Source of the DNA: Drosophila miranda
Lineage: Eukaryota; Arthropoda; Insecta; Diptera; Drosophilidae
Direction of reading: 5' to 3'
Length of the DNA: 64,000 nucleotides
Assembly (NCBI RefSeq): GCF_003369915.1
Contig: NC_046674.1
Location: 2,418,001 to 2,482,000, forward strand
The position numbers and the translations under genes were made by a program. The notes beneath the pieces are model-generated. The model had not been told where the DNA came from, did not search any database, and saw nothing but the letters and a program-made list of their open reading frames with translations. This document shows, piece by piece, positions 46,881 to 56,654 of the stretch; positions within the stretch are counted from its first letter, which is position 1; each line of letters begins with the position of its first letter.

Positions 46881-47715
46881 TCATACAAATCGGTCGAGGA
46901 GTTGACATGAGATATGTATTCGAAAAATGGTTATGCATTTATTCTTTAAAGTACATAAATGTGTTCCATCGTTAGTCACCAATTCCTCCCATCTTTTTGG
47001 CAGCTTGCGGACTCCGCCTGGAAAATGCCTTGCGAAAGAATGAAAATGCTGATCATTCAAGCCATTCGACATCGAGCGAAATAGATGGAAGTGGCGATAT
47101 ATGGGGTATATGGGGCGGGTGGGATACCTTTTCCTATTTCAATATTTTCAGGTACGTTTTAATGACATAAGAAACATGTGGCCGATCTTTATCATGGAGC
47201 AAAATCACTTTTTTGTGCCTTTCTCTTTAGAGCAGTCTAATTTTGTAATCAGACTACTGTGATATCGCAATGTTACAAGTGTATTACAACATTTTAAAGA
47301 TACGGAAAAACTCAAAATGCAGAATCATAGAGAATGACCATATCTAACAGATTAAGGAATCTGGATAAGATCGGATTATTACTATATCTAGAAGGAACAA
47401 ATCAATTTGTAGTACTCGTATCTACTCAAGGCCTTCCACGCGCTCTCTCATTTCCTTTCTCTCATACACTCTTCGTCGTGCAGTGTGTGCTCTCTCCGGC
47501 GGAGGGGAGCCATGCTGACTGAGTATAGGGTATAAATAAAGAGTCGCAGACGTATGTAGCTGCGACTCACAACGTTTAGCTTCGTTTCGTTTGAGTCACT
47601 CCAAAAGATCTTGACCTCACCATATGTCTCCGCAATCATTCGGTTCGCCTTAGGTGCCGATTTTTTCGAGTTCAAAACAAGAAGCAGCACTTCCCGCAGA
47701 TGACCCCTACTTGGC
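46881..47715 (-). mobile_element. Degenerate mariner transposase remnant, interrupted
   Basis: Minus strand. At about 47616-47715 the frame reads LREVLLLVLNSKKSA then RMIAETYGE, the N-terminal helix-turn-helix region of mariner transposases. At about 47131-47229 another frame reads KVILLHDKDRPH and VIKTYLKILK, matching the LLHDNARPH catalytic region, with the expected Asn and Ala changed. A frameshift leads to HLFRSMSNGLNDQHFHSF and then GVRKLPKRWEELV, the usual C-terminal end. The middle of the transposase is missing and replaced by unrelated DNA at about 47241-47615. Stops and frameshifts show it is dead. It separates PP2C copies B and C. Terminal inverted repeats were not found. Confidence 0.8.
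47241..47615. other. Insert within the mariner remnant, with TATA and hairpin
   Basis: This does not match transposase. It contains a plus-strand GAGA-type CTCTCT cluster (47440-47500), TATAAATA at 47531-47538 and a perfect hairpin: GAGTCGCAG at 47541-47549 pairs with CTGCGACTC at 47560-47568 across a 10-nt loop. It could be a nested element with its own promoter. I cannot name it. Confidence 0.45.
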
Positions 47716-47923
47716 CATTTGAAAAAACAAAAAAATATTCATGAACATAGAAGCCATAGCTCTGATTCCTTTCATTCCGTTTGAATAGTATGCCTGGCCT
47801 GCCGATTCAGTCAGGTAAATACTACAGACCAGACCCAATTGTGTAGCAGTCCCAAAAAGTACAACGACAAAAGATCTTTGCTTTGGTTAACCATTTTTGG
47901 GTCAGAACAAAGGACAGCAGCAA

Positions 47924-47988
47924 GTGAGTATAGAATCCATCGTAGTACAGAAAGTCCAGGATGTGTAATGGCTTGTCCCTTTCTGAAG
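47924..47988 (+). other. 5' UTR intron of PP2C copy C
   Basis: Donor GTGAGTAT after CAA and acceptor CCCTTTCTGAAG give a 65-bp intron, homologous to those of A and B but 9 bp shorter. The CACATA leader then runs into the ATG. Confidence 0.65.
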
Positions 47989-47994
47989 CACATA

Positions 47995-48954
47995 ATGGGG
48001 CAGACACTGTCGCAGCCGGTGACCACCAAGAACTCGGCTGAGTACGAGAACAGAGTCTTTCGAGTGGGATCAAGCAGCATGCAGGGCTGGCGCATCGCAA
48101 TGGAGGACACCGACACCATCATCCTCTCGCTGCCAGAGGACCCCACAGCGTCCTTCTTCGGGGTATACGATGGACATGGCAGTGCTTCAGTGGCCAAATA
48201 TGTCGGCCTTCATCTGCACCAGTTCATTACCAAGCGGCGGGAGTACTTTGAAAACGACTTGGAGCTGGCTTTGAGGCGCGGGTTCCTGGACCTTGACAAT
48301 GAGATCATGCAGAATGGATCCTGGCAGCAGCAGACAGCGGGCTCAACCGCTGTGGTAGTACTGATCAAGGAGCAGCGTCTCTACTGTGCCAATGCTGGGG
48401 ACTCGCGGGCCATTGCCAGCATTGGGGGCAAGGTTCGCGCCCTTTCCTGGGACCACAAGCCACAACACGAAGGGGAGACTAGCCGCATCCTAGCCGGCGG
48501 TGGTTTCATCGAGCTCAATCGCGTCAATGGCATTCTGGCCTTCTCTCGGGGCTTTGGCGACTGCATGTACAAGCGGAACATGCACATGCCACCGGAGCAT
48601 CAGCTCGTCACGGCCTATCCCGATGTGGAGGTGGCCGAGATCACAGAGGACTGGGAGTTCGTGGTCCTCGCCTGCGATGGCATCTGGGATGTGATGTCCA
48701 ATCAGGAGGTGTGTGACTTTGTGCGAAAGCGCATCGCCGCGGGCATGACCCCGGAGTGCATTTGCGAGGAGCTGCTGAACAGCTGTCTGGCCGCCGACTT
48801 CAACATTACCGGCCTTGGAGGCGACAACATGACTGCCATTCTGGTCTGCTTCCTACACAACAAGACGTTCGAGGATCTGGTGGTTCGCTGCGGCGGCACC
48901 AATCAGAGCCCCGCCCTAATGGACTCTCCAAAATCCATATGGTCTGACATCTAA
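47995..48954 (+). CDS. PP2C-family (PPM, Ppm1-like) protein phosphatase, copy C (older paralogue)
   Basis: 319 residues, same length and start (MGQTLSQP) as copies A and B. Catalytic residues are kept: R33 and E37-D38 in GWRIAMED, D59-G60, D228 and D277. The DGHGG motif reads DGHGS (Ser63). About 21 of the first 110 residues differ from copy A, 17 of the remaining 209, and within about 201-263 only a few, so divergence is uneven. The aligned position of the TATA-like box is broken (about 47857-47870). An AATAAA lies at 49160-49165. The coding frame is intact, so the gene is probably functional, perhaps with a different expression pattern. Confidence 0.88.
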   Translation: MGQTLSQPVTTKNSAEYENRVFRVGSSSMQGWRIAMEDTDTIILSLPEDPTASFFGVYDGHGSASVAKYVGLHLHQFITKRREYFENDLELALRRGFLDLDNEIMQNGSWQQQTAGSTAVVVLIKEQRLYCANAGDSRAIASIGGKVRALSWDHKPQHEGETSRILAGGGFIELNRVNGILAFSRGFGDCMYKRNMHMPPEHQLVTAYPDVEVAEITEDWEFVVLACDGIWDVMSNQEVCDFVRKRIAAGMTPECICEELLNSCLAADFNITGLGGDNMTAILVCFLHNKTFEDLVVRCGGTNQSPALMDSPKSIWSDI

Positions 48955-50214
48955 GCACCTTTGGGAATTTTTAATTATTTGTTATTGTTTTTGGAGGCTT
49001 GGCAGCCGCATAGTTATTAACACTAGGGTGTGGTGGCATACACACGACCATACACGTAGATCGAGTGTTTCGATCCGCAGCCCACAGTCTACACACTAAT
49101 TTTATCAACCACAGGAATTTGGATTCCACTACATTTTGAAGTTCTTTCGTAGAATATTGAATAAATTGTTCAAATTATAGGATGGATATCTTTATCCATA
49201 GAAAAACTCTTGTTGTGTTAATTTCTCAGGGATCGTTGGATCTCTCGTTTAATTCGAATAAATGTGCAAATCTATAATACAATTTTAAGATCTAGATATA
49301 CGTGTATATGCGATTGATAGGGTGTATATGTTAAGTACGAATATATAATGTGTGTGCACCAAGGTATATGCAGGTGCACTCTATAGAGTAGGTGTATGTA
49401 TGTACGATATCTTTGGTGCGATTAGCTGTAGGTTCGAGTCGTAGGTGGAGTTGGGTTGAGTATAGAAAATGCAGTGTGCTTCTCGTGTCCCTCTAAATAT
49501 GCTCGACGATAACTACTCGTAATGTGTAAAGTGCTACAAAATAATATGCGATATGTGTATAGATCTATAGATCTATAGGTCTTCAGATGTATAGATGTAT
49601 AGCTAGGGGTAGGGGTGTGTGTCAGGGGCTAATTAGTGTTATAGTTATGTCAATTATTGCACCACATGCGGCCGTAAGAGTGCTTAAAATAAAGTGCCGC
49701 ACACATGTGGAGGAGACCCACAAGATGTGCGCCGAATTTAAAGATAAAGACTAGATATCTCTCGTTTTGGACCGACTTCCGTGCGGGAAGCAGGAAGCCC
49801 CATCCTCAATGCCTTAAAGCGAAATGATTAATAAGGTTAACTATGTATACTTTTCAGTGTTTATGTGTGCGTGTGTGTCTATGTTGTATCTTGTAAAATC
49901 ATAATTCTAAGTGAGAAGAAATGTGTGTGTGTATAAAATTAGCTTTGCTGTGGGTGTCGACGATCGGGTGAGCGGGGACGGTCTCTGGATCTACATATAT
50001 GCTGATCGAACGATCGATCGATCGTATTGTATGTGCTATCAAAAAAATACTGGTTACATTGGTGGTTTGTCGTTGTTCTTGGCAAGTCTCTAAAGAAGTC
50101 TCATTACAACTAAGTGAAGATCAAACGATCGCGGCCTTAGAGGGGCCATCGGATCGATCCCTGTCTAGATATCTATATCGTGTGTATAACTTCCTCTGCT
50201 CCTCTTCCTTTGCG

Positions 50215-50245
<31 letters not shown>

Positions 50246-50520
50246 GTTCTATTTTGGAGTGATCTGTCTCGTGGATCAGCTAGTGCTCTCTCTTTGGAAT
50301 CATCTACTCTCTAAATGGTACTTTAGCTCTTTTGCATTTTTGTTTTTTATCACATATTCGTTGACTACAGTAAGAAAATGGCCTTGGACTTGGACTTGGA
50401 CTCTGGGTGGTGCAGGGTGGGTGCTTTGTGGGGGTTTTGCTATCCTCGATTCTGAAGTTCTTTCGTTCTCTCTGGTGTCTTTTGCTTGGATATATTCTGT
50501 ATGTGGTCCCTGCCCTGGGA
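48955..50520. other. Intergenic DNA between PP2C copy C and the zinc-finger gene
   Basis: 48955 to about 49260 is the 3' flank of copy C, homologous to that of copy B. After that I see no gene. There are GATC/CGATCGATCG repeats near 50000-50022 and a CT run at 50216-50242. The part next to 50521 should include the 3' UTR of the minus-strand zinc-finger gene; its poly(A) signal was not identified. Confidence 0.5.
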
Positions 50521-51827
50521 CTATGCCACCATCGCATAGTTGCCCGTGAGCTCAAAGGGACTTGTCTTGGCCGAGTGCGTGAAGTTGTTCTTTGGCGAAA
50601 AGTCGACCGGCTGCTCCTGTGCCCCGGTGCCTGCCGCACCGCCCTCTGTGGGGGGCGGTGGGTTGGGTACGTGATAGTGGTAGTGCAGCGGATGCATCTT
50701 TTGGTAGAGCACACTCGGATGGGCCAGAGCCGTCGGCTGGATCACATTGGTCCGCTTGAAGTGCTCGTTGTCGCACAACGGATAGGAGGAGGAAGAGCTC
50801 TGGTATGCCAGTGCCGCCTGCCGCCGCTCCTTTTCTTTCTGCAGCAGCTTATTGGCCAGCGTCGACTTGGCCGAGTCCGGAGGGGCAGTCGTTGTCACCG
50901 TCGAGGGGGAGCCCGAAATCGAGCCCGAACTGGAGCCACAGCTGGAGCCGCCCTCCTGCTGCCGCTTGGGCGATGCAGGGGGTCGCCCTGTGCCGCTGCC
51001 GCTGCCGCTGCCACCGCCGCTGCTGCGGTTCTTCATGCAGGAGGACTCCTCGTGCTTGTACAGGTACGACTTCAGGGCGAAGGCCTTGCCGCAGCGGGAG
51101 CACGAGTGCGGCTTGGTGTTCGAGTGCGTCTGGATGTGGGCCCGAAGGTTGGACTTGTCCGCAAAGGCCTTGCTGCAGACGCTGCACTTGAAGGGCTTCT
51201 CCCCGGTGTGGGTGCGGATGTGGCCCTGCAGCAGCCAGGGGCGGGAGAAGCACTTGCCGCAGTGGTGGCACTCGCAGCCCTGGCTGTGGGTGCGCACGTG
51301 CATCGAGTAGGCGGGCATCGACACGTACACCTTCTCGCAGAAGGGGCAATGGCGTGCCTTCTTGTCCATAATTGACCTTCGAAAGGATTCAAGATTAGTT
51401 TGGGTTGTCTTTTGAGATCTTTTGGGTTCTCTGTCGTCCCCTACCTATGGGTTTGTCTATGGCGCGCCAGATTCGAGGACGTGGAATACTTCTTGCCGCA
51501 CTCGGGACAGATGTGCTCGTCCTCCGTGGTCTGCTCCTGATGATCATGCCGCTCCTGCTCCTGGGTCTCCCCGGATTGGTGGCTGTGGCTGCTGCTGCTG
51601 CTGCTGGTGCAGGAGTTCGAGTCGGAGATGGTGCAGCGCCGCAGTTTCCTGCGATCGAACACCTTGTGGCTGTAGTAGTTGGAGTCATCGTCCGACGAAC
51701 AGGCATAGAAGTGGGGCTTAACCTCGGCGTCCGTGATCAGTGGACCCGCTGCCAGCGTGACCTCCGCCAGCTGTGTGAGATTGTACAGCTCCTCGGGTAT
51801 GGGAGTGGCCTGCTGGTCCTTCGTCAT
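50521..51827 (-). CDS. Scratch/Snail-family C2H2 zinc-finger transcription factor
   Basis: Minus strand, two coding exons: 51827-51445 and 51376-50521, separated by a 68-bp intron (donor GTAGGG, acceptor CCTTTCGAAG). The join gives THR-SIMDKK and a protein of 412 residues. The start is the ATG of [10 protein letters not shown], 16 bp after a good acceptor (CTTTGCAG ending at 51844). Five zinc fingers are seen: C107-H127, C138-H158, C164-H184, C192-H212 and a last C2HC finger from C220 to C241, the Snail/Scratch arrangement that binds E-box-like DNA. A Ser-rich stretch lies near 72-82. PVDFSPK near the C-terminus resembles a CtBP-binding PxDLS motif. There is no N-terminal SNAG motif. It is probably the orthologue of the fly scratch paralogue CG12605, a predicted nuclear repressor of neural type. 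Confidence 0.88.
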
Positions 51828-51843
51828 GACGATGAAATGGTGT

Positions 51844-52284
51844 CTGCAAAGAAACGAGGGAATTTCTATGATGAAATGGCAGTGGAAATCGAAATGGCAC
51901 TGGCCAAGACGAGACAACCTGCTAAATGCGAACCACATGCGTCATTCCCACCCAATTGACCAACGACAACGACAACGCGAGTGAGTGCTACATACAAATA
52001 CATATGCATATACATAGACATACATATATGTGCAGATGTATCCGTGGAATCTATGGGAAAGACATTATAAATGTGTAGCATCCACAGACCGACCACGGGC
52101 AGATGCATCCATCACTCTCCTCCTATCAGAAACCCCCTTGGGCCATGGATCGCCCTCTCTCTCTCTGTCTCTCTGTACCGGTAAGCGCCATAATTCTTGT
52201 TTGTTTATTTGAAGATTCATCAATTTATAATTAAGGACGTGGACCGAGAGGCCACACGGCCACGATGTGAGCCAAAGTCGTCTG

Positions 52285-52322
<38 letters not shown>

Positions 52323-55300
52323 GCATCAGCATCATCAGCATCAGCATCAGCGTCGTGCGAATGGGGATCGCGGGATCGGGGGAATGGGCACTGAAGATGG
52401 GGTTGGTTGGCACACGGGGCGTATGATTAACGTCAGAGCATGGCCGGCATTGCATTCTGCTGGCACTTGTTGGCTCTACGGGTTCTACGGGTTCTACGGC
52501 TCTACGTTTTTGTAGTTCTGCATCTTTGTATGTTTCATATATACGGATGGAGGGGGCTGGGGCTCTTCTTCTCTACTCGCATGTGATATAAATTTATGTC
52601 GAAATGAGTGCGCTTAATTTGTTCATGTTGTCGTGGCATTGATTAATCTCGCACGTAATTGGCGCAACACAGCGGCAGGTGGGCTCCCATCTATAAGGCA
52701 GGGTTCACTGTAGTCATAACCCAGATACTCATAGATCTCCGCCTCGATTTCTTAGCGTGGAAAGGCCATCAATTTGTTGTGTATATCCATCCCATAGCAC
52801 TTGATCATTTGTTTATCCATGGCGAAAGCTTTTCTCCTTTCAGCCACCACCGACTAATCGTCTAAATAATCATCGATTCATTCAATGAGCTCTGAAGACG
52901 AGGTCATGTGCAATAAAGCGGCTGCTTTGCTGCTTTTCCGCGGTTTTGTTTGCTTTTTCTATAGAACGCGCGTCTCAGGCCCCCTCCCAGGCCCCAGGCC
53001 CCAGCCCCAGGCCGCGTGATTTGAGGTAGTGGGGCGTGGGTGTGGGTGATTCTATGGCTAAACATCTGCCAAACCCCCAGCCCGCCGGACTTTTGCAACC
53101 TGTTGAGCATTCTTAGCTGCCAATTCGCTCGCGTTCTTTTTTGCTTTTTTGCCACCGCGGAGTACATCAAAATGTTGGCGGCAATTAAACAGAATTCTCG
53201 CTGCGAAGGTGGTTTTCCATGGAAAACCCCTTCAATGTGCCCCCCTGGGGTGGGGTGTTGCGTTGTGCTCTGCGGTGTTGTGCGTGGGCCGGGCCAGACA
53301 TCCCATAAGTTGTGTCTTGCCAATTTGCGGCCCATTTATTCATATATCCCTCTCCTCGTCCACACTCTTCCCAGGTGGTTGCCTGCCACCGACACTCATA
53401 CACACAGCACATAGCACATATCTATGTATACATACTATGTATATAGAATGTTCTACCTAATCACGTCATTTTCAATACTCTCGATATTCCATCGAACACC
53501 GAACGGTGTGCCACTCAAGAAATATGAATGTGTGATGGGGGAGAACTTGTACGTTCGTGAACATTCCTCTAAAGAAATCGCCGAGGAACAGCTGACAAGT
53601 GCTGCTGCCTTCTTTCGGTCTTTGGTCTCTGGTCTCTGGTCTCTGGTCTCTGCTCTCCCCCTAAGCGATCTGTGGTCTGGTGGTCTGGTGGCCTGTGCCA
53701 TATTTTCGATGTCAGAATCGTTGATGTTGAGGCAAACGAAATGTCGCATGTTTCTGTGACAGGCCGTTAATTAATAATTCTTTGGGCAGCACCGTGCAGC
53801 GATTGCAGATCGCAGATTGGTAATCGCAGATGACACGAGCAGGAAGTACACGGGGGGCACGGACACGGGCACGGGTCCGGACACTGCTTGCAATGATGGG
53901 ATCCCCAAAGATCTTCTTTGCACTCCAATTGAGTCACCATAATGCACCTCCCCCCCCCCACGCACATTGACCCAGGCAATGCCGAAGAACAACCGTGTGT
54001 TCCATTTCGTATGGTTTTTTCCATTCCCACCGATGCAGAAGAGATCTGCGCAAATCGAGGCGCACACTGCATGGCCTCTCCGTCCGTCTGTCCGTCTTTC
54101 TGTCTGTGGCCGTGTCTGTTGCCCCGTGTCCGTCCATTCATTGCCAATGGGAGGAAAGTTCAAAGTCCTGTTAATGTACACAAAAGCCAAAGAGAGAAAT
54201 TCTGGACTGCAACAATGGTGCAGAGGCGTTCAACGAGGTGGAGGTGGCCTCAGTGGCCTTAACAACGCTGCTGATGGCGATGCTGATGCTGATGGTGGCC
54301 GTACGACGTACACGTCTCTTCCTCTTCTCCCATGGATCTCTATTAATAGACACCTTTCCTAGGGCCCACAGGGACCATAGATGGACAAGGGTTGAGAGAC
54401 GTTGTGTTGCTCGGGAATATTGTAGTTTACATTTTAGTTCAAACTTGAAAATGCAAATGGATAATAAACAAATCTCAGCGCCAGTCTCTCTGGCACTGCC
54501 TCAAGAGTCAATGCCACACAGAGGACCGATCCGAGGATCCCATTCCCATTCCCATTCCCCCTCCAATCCCGCTGCGTTTCGACCGAATTGTTTGGATTGG
54601 AATACCAAGGTTTCAGGGACGGTGCAGGGAATGTTTATGCCAGAGGCGGTGGCGGCGGCGGCGGCGGGCCCTCATCAATCGTTGCCTCAAACTGCAGTTC
54701 TCGATGGATTGTTTACGGCGATATAAACAAGGAAAGGACACAAAGGATCGATCGCGACGAAGGAGGAAGCTCTAGAATCACCTGTAAATCATTTGCGATA
54801 ATTCCCCGCTATATTTGTATCACTTTTATAGTACACCCCTGCATATATGTATAGCTTTCGACCAAATTAGTTGTTGTGGTTCCAAGATCTACGCAGTTCT
54901 CCCCCCGGTCTTGAACAACGCACTTTGCAGCCTCTAGACAATGGCATGATTACCAGATATCACCAGACACATATACCTATATGCACATACATATCTCTGT
55001 AGAATGGCACCCATTTCCCCGTTCTAAGCTGTCACTTCGCTTTTCTTTCTTTCTGGGCGAAAGAGACTTCATTTTTCAGAAGAAGAGCATCCCATCGCAT
55101 CGCGTCCGCAGAATTAGCGGCACAAGAGGCTGAACCAGAAGCAGCCCCATAGAAGCTCATTGCCAATGCAAACATTTCTCACGTAAATGTCAAAATATCA
55201 AAAGAAATAATAATATTAATTTAACAAGTGTGGTCGTTTCGTATCGTATGGGTAGATCGTATCGTATCGTATAGGATCGGAATGGGATGGGATGGGATGG

Positions 55301-56169
55301 GATGGGATGGACAGTGGGAAGGGGTCTGCGCACTGCCAGTCTTTTGACTGTTTTGCATTCACGCGAATCTTTTGGCCCAATTTGCCAAACAGATTTTTGT
55401 CTTCGATTTGGGGTGTCTCTGTTTCCTGGCGAAAAATTATAGTTATGTTATGCATTCTCTCGCCGAATGGTATTGTGTAATCCAAACGGTGCAAAAACAA
55501 AGAAAAAACACGGGGGAAAATGCTTCACATCTATTAGAAGAAGGCCCCCTGCCTCGAAGGGGCTTTCACTTTCTTTCTACCAAAAAGTAATCGTAATTTT
55601 TTGCCAACTCACCCCACACGCAGTTTTTTCGAATAGATCGGGTGGGATCTCTGGGAAGCAGATTCCGCTTCTCGTCTTGTCTCTTGTCCCTCGTCTTTCG
55701 GTGTCTCTCGTCGGCGGTGGTTATAGGTGGCTGATGATTCAGATGTCGATGCCAAATCAATAATATATTACACACAGACACAGATATCGGAATCCGTGTT
55801 CACATACGACTATATAGCGACACGCGTTTCACTGTTCCTCTCGTTCTTCTCGAGATTTTCACGAATTTCAAATTTCATCACAAGCCAAGTGTTCGCTCGG
55901 ATGTGTGTGTGAGGCGGCGTGTGGTGTGTGGTATGGAGGGTGCTCTGGTGTTCTGGTGTTCTGGTGCTCTGGTGGGAGGGTGCTGATCGATCGATGCTCT
56001 GAAGCTCGATGATCCTCGCCAAGTGTCAAAGCTATCGAACGGTCGAACAAACGATACAAACGGTACAGACGGTGCAGACGGTACTGGCAGTCCGCTGTCC
56101 AAAAAAAAAGGCGATCGCAACGCAACGAGATCCCAGGAAGAACTGAATCTTCAACGGAACACCACTTAC
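51844..56169 (-). other. Presumed 5' intron/upstream region of the zinc-finger gene
   Basis: No coding gene is supported. It contains a CAT repeat at about 52287-52350, a TTCTACGGG-type repeat at about 52478-52507, a TCTGGTC repeat at about 53620-53650, GGGAT repeats at about 55280-55308 and GGTGTTCTGGT repeats at about 55940-55975. If the exon at 56170 is real, this is one 4.3-kb intron. Confidence 0.45.
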
Positions 56170-56345
56170 AGTTTTTACATCGTGATCGTGTGCCGTACGA
56201 TCCGAGGGAGACGTGGACGACAGCCAGCAGCTGTTCGCCGCCGCCACCGCCGCTGCCGCCACCCGAGGATCGTCGGAGTGCAGAGAGAACTCGGGGAGAA
56301 CGACGCTCGGATCGGCAGAGGAGAGATCGGAGAAGATCGGAACAA
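56170..56345 (-). other. Candidate 5' noncoding exon of the zinc-finger gene
   Basis: On the minus strand a TATTTATAAAC element (about 56366-56376) is followed by a GC-rich leader. The leader ends at a strong donor, AAAAACT/GTAAGTGG, with the GT at 56169-56168. The leader has only one ATG, immediately followed by TAA. It would splice to the acceptor at 51844. The exon start is a guess (about 30 bp after the TATA-like box). No RNA evidence is available here. Confidence 0.35.
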
Positions 56346-56379
56346 GTGTGTGCGGTGTGCGGTTTATAAATAAATCGAA

Positions 56380-56623
56380 AATACGAGTAATGTTTTCCTT
56401 ATGCCTCCTCTCCTCTGCTCTCTTTGCTCTCTACGGCTCTGGCTCTGGCTCTGGCTCCGGCACGGGACGGCACCTCTCCCACTGATTGCTGAAAATGGAA
56501 AAACTGTTTTTTTTTTAAGTGCAGGGCAGGCAGCAGGACCACTGCGCAGAATTTTCTTCCTAACCAGTGTCAAAATACTCATAGAGTGTGTGTCTTTCCC
56601 TTTGGCGGCAGCCCCCATGCTGA

Positions 56624-56654
<31 letters not shown>

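Noticed and set aside
50407..51375. 322-codon plus-strand frame
   Set aside because: It is the antisense shadow of the zinc-finger exon; the minus strand has five well-formed C2H2/C2HC fingers.
52287..52350. Poly-His/Ser frames at the CAT repeat
   Set aside because: Pure microsatellite; the open frames on both strands come from the trinucleotide period.
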